Source of the DNA: Aquimarina sp. U1-2
Lineage (GTDB): Bacteria; Bacteroidota; Bacteroidia; Flavobacteriales; Flavobacteriaceae
Direction: 5' to 3'
Assembly: GCF_017897595.1 (NCBI RefSeq)
Contig: NZ_JAGKIK010000005.1
Span: 1 to 64,000 of the forward strand
Length of the DNA: 64,000 bases
The position numbers and the translations under genes are program-made. Under the pieces are notes generated by a model that was not told where the DNA came from, ran no database searches, and worked only from the letters and a program-made list of their open reading frames with translations. Shown piece by piece: positions 56,375 through 64,000 of this stretch (position 1 is its first letter; each line of letters starts with the position of its first letter).

Positions 56375-57730
56375 TTAGTTGTTTTTCCAATCTATTTTTC
56401 TAGAAATCATCATAATAGCTGCCAGAATCAAGAATAATCCGATACTGCCAACGAGTAAGGCGTAGTTTTCCAGTTGTATGATAACAAAAATAAAGGCGTA
56501 CAGTACAACCAAAGATAGAGCAATAAAAATTGAAAACTTATAGCTACGGAGAAGGGTTTTGACATATATAGCTATCAATCCTACAACAGCTATTCCTGAG
56601 ATCGTATATGAAAATAAGAAACTCGAATGCTCTGATATTGAAATCAGCAGCGTATAAAACATAACCAACGCCAGCCCTATCATTAGGTATTGAAAAGGAT
56701 GAATATCTATTTTACTAATAGTTTGAATCAAAAAAAATACTAAAAAAGTAAGGGCTATGACTAAATACCCATATTTACTGGCCCGCTCACTTTTCTGATA
56801 CTCATCTACCGGAATTAGCAACTTTACACCAAAAGCTGAAGTGTTAATTTCTGGAAGTTGTCCAAAGAATTGTTGCTCGAATTCTCTGTTAATCTGCAAA
56901 ACTTTCCATTGGGCCTTAAAACCGGTTTCTGAAATTACTTTGGATTTAGTATTTGGTAAATAATTCCCGTTAAAACTGGGTGACGGCCAGTTTGAAACCA
57001 TCGATACTGTGGTTTCTTTACCCACAGGGATAAATCGTAATTGCTCGCTACCATTAATCACCAGATCCATACTAAAATCAATAGGTTGTTCTTTTGGGAG
57101 TGTAGTATTCTTTAAAAATTCGGTTTCTAATCTATTTGTGTAAGAGTTTTTGGTATAGCGTGATTGTAATGCATACGTGTGGGTACCTAATGTTAATTCT
57201 AAATTGTTTCTTATGCCTTTAATATTAGTAGTATTTAATAGTATTGTAGCTTTATGCCATAAAATATCCTTACTTGCGATATTTCTACTGTCGAAACTGG
57301 GAGAGGTAAAAGAACCTTTAATTTTCATAGTAGCCGTATATACTACAGATTCATAAATACTTCTACCTAAGGTTTCAGATTCTATAGTGCTGGCAATGTC
57401 TAACGCATCTGGAAAGAAATAGGCATTTCTAGTCGTCGTAAACGTTTCTTCGGTATATGATTTTGTTTTATCATCCCAGTTTTTTTTCAAGGTATGTACG
57501 TGATATGGGATTTTGAGAATAGGTCCGTATAATAATACTTCGTTACCCCATTTTTGGTTAATTTCTTTAACTACAGATTTTTGTCTGTAAGAGCGCTCAC
57601 GTATTAAACTCTCAATAAAAGATAACGGAATTAGCAAGGTTAAAATTAATGCGCCAACCATTAGCATACGAATTGTTATTGAAGTTTTGATCCATTGCCC
57701 GAAGGACTTTTTTTGTTTTTGGGTTTCCAT
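56375..57730 (-). CDS. creD: CreD-like inner membrane protein
   Basis: 451 residues. An N-terminal transmembrane helix, a large periplasmic domain (about 45-300, with WGNEVLLYGPILKIPY and AYFFPDALDIASTIE) and a C-terminal block of five or six helices are seen. In E. coli CreD belongs to the CreBC regulon and affects colicin tolerance. In Bacteroidota it often stands beside a winged-helix regulator and small membrane proteins, as here (DUF1361, 99-residue protein, wHTH and 203-residue protein upstream on the same strand). A role in envelope stress is likely but unproven. Confidence 0.88.
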   Translation of the reverse strand: METQKQKKSFGQWIKTSITIRMLMVGALILTLLIPLSFIESLIRERSYRQKSVVKEINQKWGNEVLLYGPILKIPYHVHTLKKNWDDKTKSYTEETFTTTRNAYFFPDALDIASTIESETLGRSIYESVVYTATMKIKGSFTSPSFDSRNIASKDILWHKATILLNTTNIKGIRNNLELTLGTHTYALQSRYTKNSYTNRLETEFLKNTTLPKEQPIDFSMDLVINGSEQLRFIPVGKETTVSMVSNWPSPSFNGNYLPNTKSKVISETGFKAQWKVLQINREFEQQFFGQLPEINTSAFGVKLLIPVDEYQKSERASKYGYLVIALTFLVFFLIQTISKIDIHPFQYLMIGLALVMFYTLLISISEHSSFLFSYTISGIAVVGLIAIYVKTLLRSYKFSIFIALSLVVLYAFIFVIIQLENYALLVGSIGLFLILAAIMMISRKIDWKNN

Positions 57731-57753
57731 ATGTTGAAATTTAAATAATTATA

Positions 57754-58419
57754 TTATTCAGTATGATGATATAATTTTGTCTCGCGGTAATACTCTAATA
57801 ATCGATAGGTGAGAATTAAAAAGCCACCAAAACCTGCAGTAAACATCCAAGTGTCTATATAGTACAAGGGAGAAAGAACTCTTTTAATGATATCTCCTGT
57901 AATGTCAACAGGATTTTGAATAATATCCCAACTGTTCCAGCGAAGTATTCGACCTAAGTATATACCTAATCCGCATAAGAGTAAAATAAAGTGCACAACG
58001 ATTGTAACCACACGATGGGGCAATCGTTGTTTAAGTAGTTTTTGCATCATTTGTAAAGAGGCAAATCCAATGATCATCCCATTAATGGCAAAAGAGAGAA
58101 TAAGTAATACATCAAACCAAATCGATGGTAACGTACTTTGTTTTATGTGTTGTATGTCGGTTAAGATGTACGGAGCATTAGGTAAAAAAGCCAACCAGAT
58201 ACAAAAGCCCAACCAGAACAGGTTTTTTCTATTGACAAAATAATGTAATAGTAAAGTAATGAAGTAGGGTATACAGGCTAAAAATAGATTCCAGATCAGA
58301 AACAGATACAAAAAGGAGTCTGTTGTAATGATTCTCGCCAGCAGAAGAATAAAGGTAAAAATAATAGCTACACTAAAATTCTTGATAAAGGGTAGGTAGG
58401 TATAAAAAGTGTGTTTCAT
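57754..58419 (-). CDS. DUF1361 membrane protein
   Basis: 221 residues with six or seven transmembrane helices. Family motifs include LIWNLFLACIPYFITLLL, FWLGFCIWLAFLPNAPYILTDI (cited in part) and GIYLGRILRWNSWDI. DUF1361 proteins are polytopic and of unknown function. The gene starts 24 bp upstream of creD and 13 bp downstream of the 99-residue membrane gene, so the three form an operon. Confidence 0.88.
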   Translation of the reverse strand: MKHTFYTYLPFIKNFSVAIIFTFILLLARIITTDSFLYLFLIWNLFLACIPYFITLLLHYFVNRKNLFWLGFCIWLAFLPNAPYILTDIQHIKQSTLPSIWFDVLLILSFAINGMIIGFASLQMMQKLLKQRLPHRVVTIVVHFILLLCGLGIYLGRILRWNSWDIIQNPVDITGDIIKRVLSPLYYIDTWMFTAGFGGFLILTYRLLEYYRETKLYHHTE

Positions 58420-58431
58420 AATGGGATAGCA

Positions 58432-58731
58432 TTAAAATGGACTACTCATAACCAGATAGAAATATCCTAGGGCTATGGGAATATTAACAAGAAAGCAGAA
58501 GATAGTAATTAGATTTTCTCTGTAGTATTGATGCATAATTATGGCATGAATTAATAGTTCTATGAACATAATTGCATTAAGAACTAAAGTGATAAGGACA
58601 TAAAATACACCTGCAATAAGAAAAGAGGGAGATTCTGAAATGAGATATAAAGCTAAAATTATAGTGCCTAGCAGAAAACTTGAAACCGCAACTTGTAGTG
58701 CTTTTTTGTTGATATACTGTGTTATTTGCAT
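58432..58731 (-). CDS. Small membrane protein (99 residues)
   Basis: 99 residues with three hydrophobic segments (LGTIILALYLI, VFYVLITLVLNAIMFIELLIH and IFCFLVNIPIALGYFYLVM). No named family. It is the first of the close creD-operon trio (13-bp gap to the DUF1361 gene), and the 58896 regulator lies 165 bp upstream. It may be a partner of CreD. Confidence 0.72.
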   Translation of the reverse strand: MQITQYINKKALQVAVSSFLLGTIILALYLISESPSFLIAGVFYVLITLVLNAIMFIELLIHAIIMHQYYRENLITIFCFLVNIPIALGYFYLVMSSPF

Positions 58732-58895
58732 AATGAAGTAATTAAAAATGTATGTTAACTTATTTGGAGCAGTTGTTTCAAAAGTTTTTGAAATGGTGTC
58801 TTACTCCATTCATAAAGTTTTTTCAGAATATATTGTTAGTATCTAAGTATTTTAAAGTACTTTGAATTTCAAAGTAAATAAATAAAAAAATATAG

Positions 58896-59189
58896 TTATT
58901 GTTTTAATAGTTTTTCAATGGCTTCTACATGTTTTTTAAAGGCATCACGTCCTTTTTTAGTCACGCTATATTTTGTATTAGGCTTCCTGCCTATAAATGA
59001 TTTTTCAACATTAATATATGCTTCTTTTTCTAGTGCTTTGGTATGACTTGCCAAATTGCCATCGGTAACTCCCAGCAGTTCTTTCAGCATTTTAAAATCA
59101 GCGAATTCGTTCACTACCAATATAGACATAATGCCCAATCGAATTCGGTGGTCAAAAGCTTTGTTTATATTGTGTATTATATTCTTCAT
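58896..59189 (-). CDS. Small winged-helix transcriptional regulator
   Basis: 97 residues, a single winged helix-turn-helix domain (transcriptional regulator of the DUF-type often annotated as MarR/ArsR-like): HRIRLGIMSILVVNEFADFK, recognition helix DGNLASHTKALEK, wing VEKSFIGRKPNTKYSVTKKG. It lacks a ligand domain. This type usually represses the neighbouring membrane genes, here the 203-residue protein upstream and the creD trio downstream. Confidence 0.87.
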   Translation of the reverse strand: MKNIIHNINKAFDHRIRLGIMSILVVNEFADFKMLKELLGVTDGNLASHTKALEKEAYINVEKSFIGRKPNTKYSVTKKGRDAFKKHVEAIEKLLKQ

Positions 59190-59244
59190 CGGTAGTTGCT
59201 GTATACACAGAAATCTTTGTAATTCGTACTATTAAAAAAGTGGC

Positions 59245-59856
59245 TTATTCCTGGCGATCGTGTTTTAGATAGATCAAGCTTCCGTAAAGAATATGCATAG
59301 CACCAAAACCTAACACCCAGAACCAAAAACCATATCCGGGAAATATAGCACATAACAAACCTAATATAATTTCTATATATCCCAGATATTTTACATTACC
59401 AATAGTATATTTTGATGCATTTACCAAGGCTAACCCATAAAAAATAAGCATTAAAGATCCAGTAAGCCCATAATGATGAGTAAAAATTTTAATGATAATA
59501 TAGATACCACCGGTAAGCAAGGGAGTCATAAAGGCTGTTAGTAATCTTTTCGAAGTTCCGTTCCATAGAATTTCATTATTTTTCTTCGCCTTTTTAACAC
59601 TAAGGAAAATGGCAGTCGCAATACTCAAAAGTGCAACGACGAAAAGATCAATCAAAATATATCGAAATACCTGGCTATCTAAAATGATGTAATCCCTACC
59701 GCTCTTTTCAAACAGATAGTAGGCAAATGCTGCACCGGTAAGTGCATAAATTCCGGCTAAAATTCCAGATAAACCACTTAAAGAGAGAAATCGAGATGAT
59801 TTATTCATCATATTTTTAATCTCGGTAATGTCTTTTAAATATTCTTCTTTATTCAT
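59245..59856 (-). CDS. Polytopic membrane protein next to wHTH regulator
   Basis: 203 residues with a cytoplasmic N terminus (MNKEEYLKDITEIKNMMNKS) and six hydrophobic segments (GILAGIYALTGAAFAYYLF, LIDLFVVALLSIATAIFL and others). It is paired with the winged-helix gene 55 bp downstream, an arrangement common in Bacteroidota. Function unknown. A start at MNKEEYLKDI is supported by an A-rich leader. Confidence 0.78.
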   Translation of the reverse strand: MNKEEYLKDITEIKNMMNKSSRFLSLSGLSGILAGIYALTGAAFAYYLFEKSGRDYIILDSQVFRYILIDLFVVALLSIATAIFLSVKKAKKNNEILWNGTSKRLLTAFMTPLLTGGIYIIIKIFTHHYGLTGSLMLIFYGLALVNASKYTIGNVKYLGYIEIILGLLCAIFPGYGFWFWVLGFGAMHILYGSLIYLKHDRQE

Positions 59857-59947
59857 ATTAAAAGTACTTTGAAATACAAAGTAAAATTAAAACTTCGAAT
59901 TGTGCAAATATTTTAGGGATATACTTCTAAAATTTTATTTTTGACAT

Positions 59948-60310
59948 ATGAATCCGGCAGAAGCATATATTGTAAAGCAACAAGAACCTTTTCAATCCAT
60001 ATTGTTACATCTACAGGTGATTATTGAAACCAGTTTGCCAGAAGTAACGTTATTGTATAAGTGGAAGCTTCCGTTTTATTATGAGGGGAAATATCCTATT
60101 TGCTATCTCAATGTCACCAAAGGTTATGTAGATGTAGGATTTTGGGCAGCACAACACTTTACGAAGCATTTGGAATACTTACAATCAGATAACAGAAAAT
60201 TTGTAAGGTCGTTACGTTATCGCACTCTAGAGGAGATTAATGATCAAATACTTAGTGAAGTTCTTAAAGAAGCCTACCACTTTAGAAAAGAAAAATTTAT
60301 AACTGGTTAA
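59948..60310 (+). CDS. DUF1801 (YdhG-like) protein
   Basis: 120 residues. PEVTLLYKWKLPFYYEGKYP and CYLNVTKGYVDVGFWAAQHF match the DUF1801 fold, a small alpha/beta protein related to the bacterial YdhG family, without known function. The last 14 bp overlap the end of the convergent kdsA gene. The start is the only ATG that gives the full domain. Confidence 0.85.
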   Translation: MNPAEAYIVKQQEPFQSILLHLQVIIETSLPEVTLLYKWKLPFYYEGKYPICYLNVTKGYVDVGFWAAQHFTKHLEYLQSDNRKFVRSLRYRTLEEINDQILSEVLKEAYHFRKEKFITG

Positions 60311-61124
60311 CTGTTTGCCGTATAGCCACCAGGTTGCTTAGTAATTTTTCTAAATGATCAAGATGAAGCATATTGGCACCATCACTTTTGGCATTCGCAG
60401 GATCAAAATGTGTTTCCATAAACAGTCCGTCAACGCCTGTGACTATACCAGCGCGAGCGATAGTTTCTATCATGTCTGGTCGTCCTCCTGTAACACCACT
60501 GGATTGATTAGGTTGTTGTAGCGAGTGTGTAACATCCAAAACTGTTGTTCCATATTGTTTCATCGTGGGAATCCCTCTAAAATCTACAATCATATCCTGG
60601 TAACCAAACATGGTTCCCCGATCTGTAATCATTACATGATCATTACCACTATCGTTTACTTTTTTTACTGCGTGCTGCATCGCTTCGGGACTCATAAATT
60701 GTCCTTTCTTTAGATTAACCGTTTTTCCGGTTTTTGCAGCGGCAACCACCAAATCTGTTTGTCGAACCAAAAAGGCGGGAATCTGTAGCACATCAACATA
60801 AGCTGCCGCCATAGCTGCATCTTCATTTTCATGTATATCAGTAACGGTAGGGATCTCGAACGTTTCTCCTACTTTGCGTAAAATTTTCAAAGCTTTTTCA
60901 TTTCCGATTCCCGTAAAACTATCGATACGGCTACGATTTGCTTTTTTAAAAGATCCTTTAAAAATGTAAGGGATTTTTAACCTGGAAGTAATTTCGACTA
61001 CATTTTCTGCGATGCGCAGCGCCATTTCTTCTCCTTCGATGGCACAGGGCCCGGCAAGAAGAAAAAAATGATTAGCATCAAGATGTTTTAGATTTTTAAT
61101 TGAAGAAAGATCCATGTGATACAT
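60297..61124 (-). CDS. kdsA: 3-deoxy-8-phosphooctulonate synthase (KDO-8-P synthase)
   Basis: 275 residues. It condenses phosphoenolpyruvate with arabinose 5-phosphate to KDO-8-phosphate for lipopolysaccharide. Key blocks are FLLAGPCAIEGEEMAL, IFKGSFKKANRSR, VTDIHENEDAA, QIPAFLVRQTDLVVAAAKTG and the C-terminal ARAGIVTGVDGLFMETHFDP. The first Met is followed three residues later by another (MDLSSIK), which would be an equally good start. It is an isolated gene; the R6 and R1 elements lie upstream. Confidence 0.95.
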   Translation of the reverse strand: MYHMDLSSIKNLKHLDANHFFLLAGPCAIEGEEMALRIAENVVEITSRLKIPYIFKGSFKKANRSRIDSFTGIGNEKALKILRKVGETFEIPTVTDIHENEDAAMAAAYVDVLQIPAFLVRQTDLVVAAAKTGKTVNLKKGQFMSPEAMQHAVKKVNDSGNDHVMITDRGTMFGYQDMIVDFRGIPTMKQYGTTVLDVTHSLQQPNQSSGVTGGRPDMIETIARAGIVTGVDGLFMETHFDPANAKSDGANMLHLDHLEKLLSNLVAIRQTVNQL

Positions 61125-61239
61125 TTAAGAAGGTAAAGATAAGTCTTTTCATAACTGAAGTAAAATATTCTTGATAAAAGTCACTTTAGAATTGGTGTTC
61201 GCTATTTTTCAAACTGCCAATTAGCGCAGGTATTATTAT

Positions 61240-61400
61240 GAACTCATCTTGACTTTTTATAATTAGCTGCAAAATGATCTTTTTTACCTACTTTTTGTCA
61301 TTTTTGAGTTCCGTAGCAAAGGCTATGCAACAAAGAAATGCTTTCAATTAAGCTAAAAATCTCTATTTTTCACTTTAATCAAAAAAGTCAAGATGAGTTC
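61240..61400 (+). mobile_element. R6 element (161 bp, perfect 19-bp terminal inverted repeats)
   Basis: GAACTCATCTTGACTTTTT (61240-61258) is exactly inverted at 61382-61400. Its ends resemble those of R5 (both start GAACT and finish ACTTTTT), so the two may use one transposase. There is no ORF. It lies one base before R1 copy C. Confidence 0.72.
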
Positions 61401-61401
61401 A

Positions 61402-61562
61402 ATACCAGTTCTACTTTAAAATTGCTCAAATAAAAAGCAGGCAATTTTTGTTTAGACGAAAGAGAAAACTCAATCATAGCCGTAGCTACGGTTGCTTTTT
61501 ATGTTGAAGTATAAACGGAAAAGGGCAATTTTCAATGAGTAATTTTAAAGTGGAAGTGGTAT
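61402..61562 (+). mobile_element. R1 element, copy C (161-bp MITE-like repeat)
   Basis: Begins ATACCAGTTCTACTTTAAAA and ends TTTTAAAGTGGAAGTGGTAT. Allowing a few mismatches the ends pair over about 25 bp. The core is the perfect palindrome CCGTAGCTACGG. TA stands at both borders. It ends 38 bp before the typA -7 element. Confidence 0.85.
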
Positions 61563-61599
61563 AATTAACTTTTCATATACAAACTGTCAAAATAACTCG

Positions 61600-61607
61600 T
61601 ACCTTTG
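61600..61607 (+). promoter_or_regulatory. Predicted -7 element of typA
   Basis: TACCTTTG fits TAnnTTTG exactly and lies 22 bp before the typA ATG at 61630. It is outside the R1 element, so the promoter core was not brought by the insertion. Confidence 0.55.
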
Positions 61608-61629
61608 CACCCTTAAAAATGAGGCGTTT

Positions 61630-63429
61630 ATGACAGCTATAAAAAACATCGCAATAATTGCTCACGTAGATCACGGTAAAACTACTTTGGTCGATAAGAT
61701 TATGTATCATTGTCAATTGTTTCGGGAAAATGAAAATACCGGAGATTTGATTTTAGACAATAATGACCTTGAGCGCGAACGAGGAATTACGATTACTTCA
61801 AAAAACGTTTCGGTAACGTACAAAGGAACCAAAATTAACATAATTGATACCCCGGGTCACGCCGATTTTGGGGGAGAGGTTGAGCGTGTTTTAAATATGG
61901 CCGACGGCGTATTACTTTTGGTTGATGCTTTTGAAGGACCTATGCCTCAAACACGTTTCGTATTACAAAAAGCAATCGATCTTGGTTTAAAGCCTTGTGT
62001 AGTTATCAATAAAGTGGATAAAGAGAATTGCACTCCCGATGAGGTACACGAAAAAGTATTTGATTTGATGTTTGAGCTTGGAGCTGAAGAGTGGCAATTA
62101 GATTTTCCGACCGTATATGGTTCTGCTAAACATAATTGGATGAGCGATGACTGGAAAAAAGAGACAGATAGCATTGAACCTTTATTAGATATGGTGATTG
62201 AGCATATACCTTCGCCTAAGATTGAAGATGGAACTCCGCAACTATTAATTACCTCTCTTGATTTCTCTTCTTTTACGGGTCGTATTGCTATAGGTCGTTT
62301 ACAAAGAGGGACGCTAACCGAAGGCATGCAGGTTTCTTTGGTAAAACGCGATGGTACTATAAAAAAGTCAAAAATTAAAGAGCTACATACTTTTGAAGGT
62401 CTGGGCAGACGAAAAGTAACGCAAGTTGCTGCCGGAGATATTTGTGCCTTGGTAGGTTTAGAAGGTTTTGAAATTGGAGATACTGTGGCCGATGTAGAAA
62501 ATCCGGAAGGATTACAAACTATTGCCATCGATGAACCCACGATGAGTATGTTGTTTACGATTAACGATTCTCCATTTTTTGGTAAAGATGGTAAATTCGT
62601 AACGTCGAGACATATTAAGGAAAGACTAGAAAAAGAGTTAGAAAAAAATCTTGCACTACGAGTTGAAGAAACCGATAGTGCTGATAAGTTTATGGTTTTT
62701 GGTAGAGGTGTTTTACACTTATCTGTACTAATAGAAACTATGAGACGCGAAGGATATGAGTTGCAAATTGGTCAGCCACAGGTGATTATTAAAGAAATCG
62801 ATGGTGTAAAATGTGAACCCATAGAAGAATTGACCATAGACTTACCCGAACATGTATCTGGAAAAGCAGTCGAGATGGTTACACTTCGCAAAGGCGAGAT
62901 GCTAAGTATGGAAGCTAAGGGAGACCGTATGATTTGTGAATTTATGATTCCGTCGCGAGGAATTATTGGTTTGCGTAATCAATTACTTACAGCTACAGCA
63001 GGAGAGGCCATTATGGCACACCGTTTTAAAGAATATCAACCACTTAAAGGTGACATTCCGGGTCGTATTAATGGTTCATTGGTTTCTATGGAGAAAGGAA
63101 CGGCGATCCCTTATTCTATCGACAAACTTCAGGATAGAGGAAAGTTTTTCATCGACCCAGGAGAAGATATTTATGAGGGACAGGTTATCGGAGAGAATTC
63201 CCGCGGTGATGATATGACGGTTAATGTTACTAAAACTAAAAAATTATCAAACGTGCGTTCGGCAGGTGCAGATGATAAAGCTAAAATTGTTCCGGCAATC
63301 AAATTTTCTTTGGAAGAAGCCTTAGAATATATACAAAAAGATGAATATGTAGAGGTAACACCAAATCATCTTAGACTTAGAAAAATCTTTCTTACAGAAG
63401 TAGAACGTAAACGAAATAAGATAGTATAA
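61630..63429 (+). CDS. typA: Ribosome-associated GTPase TypA/BipA
   Basis: 599 residues. GTPase motifs: G1 AHVDHGKTTL, G2 RERGITITSKN, G3 DTPGHADFGGEVERVL, G4 NKVDK and G5 YGSAKHNW. It then follows the EF-G-like domain order with the BipA-specific C-terminal domain (EYQPLKGDIPGRINGSLVSM, IGENSRGDDMTVNV). It binds the ribosome and supports 50S assembly and cold or stress growth. The start ATG fits the predicted promoter. The upstream intergenic stretch (61125-61629) is filled by R6 and R1. Confidence 0.97.
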   Translation: MTAIKNIAIIAHVDHGKTTLVDKIMYHCQLFRENENTGDLILDNNDLERERGITITSKNVSVTYKGTKINIIDTPGHADFGGEVERVLNMADGVLLLVDAFEGPMPQTRFVLQKAIDLGLKPCVVINKVDKENCTPDEVHEKVFDLMFELGAEEWQLDFPTVYGSAKHNWMSDDWKKETDSIEPLLDMVIEHIPSPKIEDGTPQLLITSLDFSSFTGRIAIGRLQRGTLTEGMQVSLVKRDGTIKKSKIKELHTFEGLGRRKVTQVAAGDICALVGLEGFEIGDTVADVENPEGLQTIAIDEPTMSMLFTINDSPFFGKDGKFVTSRHIKERLEKELEKNLALRVEETDSADKFMVFGRGVLHLSVLIETMRREGYELQIGQPQVIIKEIDGVKCEPIEELTIDLPEHVSGKAVEMVTLRKGEMLSMEAKGDRMICEFMIPSRGIIGLRNQLLTATAGEAIMAHRFKEYQPLKGDIPGRINGSLVSMEKGTAIPYSIDKLQDRGKFFIDPGEDIYEGQVIGENSRGDDMTVNVTKTKKLSNVRSAGADDKAKIVPAIKFSLEEALEYIQKDEYVEVTPNHLRLRKIFLTEVERKRNKIV

Positions 63430-63806
63430 TTCTTCAGGGTATTATTTCAGTCAACTGAAGTAAAGTTGAGTGCTTATTTTTTGAGCTATGAAGTAGCTTT
63501 AGACTCCGCACCACCAGACAGAAAAAATAAGTGATCAATTTCAGTGAAATAACAATTGTACTTTGGTTTTTTTTGAACTGGTTTACACTTTTTTTGAATA
63601 TCCGCTATACATTATAAAATTAACTTTAATGTCTGGTCGATCGTAGTCGAAACCTGATTTAGAGCTCGTTGGATTTACTAACCTCTCGACTGCGCTCGAG
63701 GAGACAGAGCGATTTTATTGATTACGGATATTCATTAAACTTTTTACCTATTTAAAAAAGTTTATAATGGTCAGTAGATACATATAAATGGATTTTAATT
63801 ATGAAA
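63430..63806. other. Repeat-filled tail after typA
   Basis: No gene. It holds an R5-like end (GAACTGGTTTACACTTTTTT, 63575-63594) joined directly to R3 (63596-63735), and then the left flank of R2 copy 4. Open frames here are not supported. Confidence 0.6.
63596..63735 (+). repeat. R3 repeat, copy at window end
   Basis: Begins GAATATCCGCTATAC, contains CTCGACTGCGCTCGAG, and ends GATTACGGATATTC. Its outer ends GAATATCCG are inverted relative to each other and equal the R2 left end, so R2 and R3 may be related families. Reverse-complement copy at 24336-24470, fragment at 18241-18281. Confidence 0.7.
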
Positions 63807-63984
63807 ATTGATTGTCCGTTATAATACCTAAAATTTAACTGAGAAGTCATCCTGAATTCATTTCAGGATCTCATTAAGTTTATCTTCAGTACATTGAGAT
63901 GAGAAGCTGAAACGAGCCTGTGCTGAACTCGTTTCAGTATTCAGCTTGACGCAATCGGTTTAGGTTAAATTACGGATATTCATA
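63807..63984 (-). mobile_element. R2 element, copy 4 (178 bp, inverted) with 8-bp target duplication
   Basis: Read on the minus strand it starts TATGAATATCCGTAATTTAA and ends ACAATCAAT. The flanks TTATGAAA at 63799-63806 and 63985-63992 are identical. Internal hairpins are intact (CTGAAACGAG with CTCGTTTCAG; TCCTGAAATGAATTCAGGA). Confidence 0.88.
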
Positions 63985-64000
63985 TTATGAAATAGTGTTT

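Overview
The window looks like a chromosomal segment from a marine-type member of the Flavobacteriaceae (Bacteroidota). The DNA is strongly AT-rich. Starts are preceded by A/T-rich leaders without Shine-Dalgarno sequences. Several promoters show the Bacteroidota -7 element TAnnTTTG. The gene content fits as well: fused SecDF, an IspE-free mix of DUF6702, DUF2911, DUF1361 and DUF6588 families, an M1 peptidase, CarboxypepD_reg-like secreted proteins and numerous lipoproteins. The exact genus cannot be fixed by eye; Aquimarina-like genomes are my best guess.

Layout. 1-1118 is the N-terminal end of a large repetitive surface protein (minus strand). It is followed by tRNA-Gly, glutaminase and a PepE-type peptidase. 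3.3-10.7 kb holds secreted or envelope proteins (two CarboxypepD_reg-like proteins, a DUF6702 protein, an M1 peptidase, TatA, an S8 lipoprotein peptidase). 10.7-15.2 kb holds an O-methyltransferase, kynureninase, an AraC regulator and an MFS transporter; kynurenine 3-monooxygenase lies separately at 26.9 kb. 18.9-24.3 kb (minus strand) holds an acetolactate-decarboxylase-like lipoprotein, a UBP-type zinc finger protein, a receiver/thioredoxin-reductase fusion, an aldo/keto reductase and a cyclic-nucleotide-domain histidine kinase. This looks like one redox-signalling module. 28.4-36 kb is metabolic and housekeeping (ALDH, sterol-desaturase family, VOC, and an operon herA-like / lipoprotein / cupin / hydrolase / rluF). 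36.3-37.5 kb carries a RidA-type lipoprotein and queE. 40.5-54.6 kb contains asnB, an astacin-type peptidase, gyrB, mdh and secDF. 54.6-63.4 kb contains creD with membrane proteins and a small winged-helix regulator, kdsA and typA.

The most unusual part is 37.8-39.6 kb, between queE and a DUF2911 gene. It contains four separate short ORFs, each encoding exactly 32 residues. They share a hydrophobic, usually basic N-terminal half and a conserved C-terminal block, L-P-G/S-A-S/C-x-x-A-M/I-R/H-basic or Q. I do not recognise the family. It looks like a multicopy small-peptide system (secreted signal, membrane-active peptide or toxin-like peptide).

The intergenic DNA is rich in small non-autonomous mobile repeats. 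Family R2 (178 bp; three full copies and one with an internal deletion) is flanked by direct repeats of 8-11 bp at all four sites, including one copy inserted into another repeat. Family R1 (161 bp; three full copies and a fragment) has about 25-bp terminal inverted repeats and TA at its borders. R3, R4, R5 and R6 are further repeat families. R4 ends exactly at the start codon of two unrelated genes. A 63-bp GC-rich tandem repeat lies upstream of kynurenine 3-monooxygenase.
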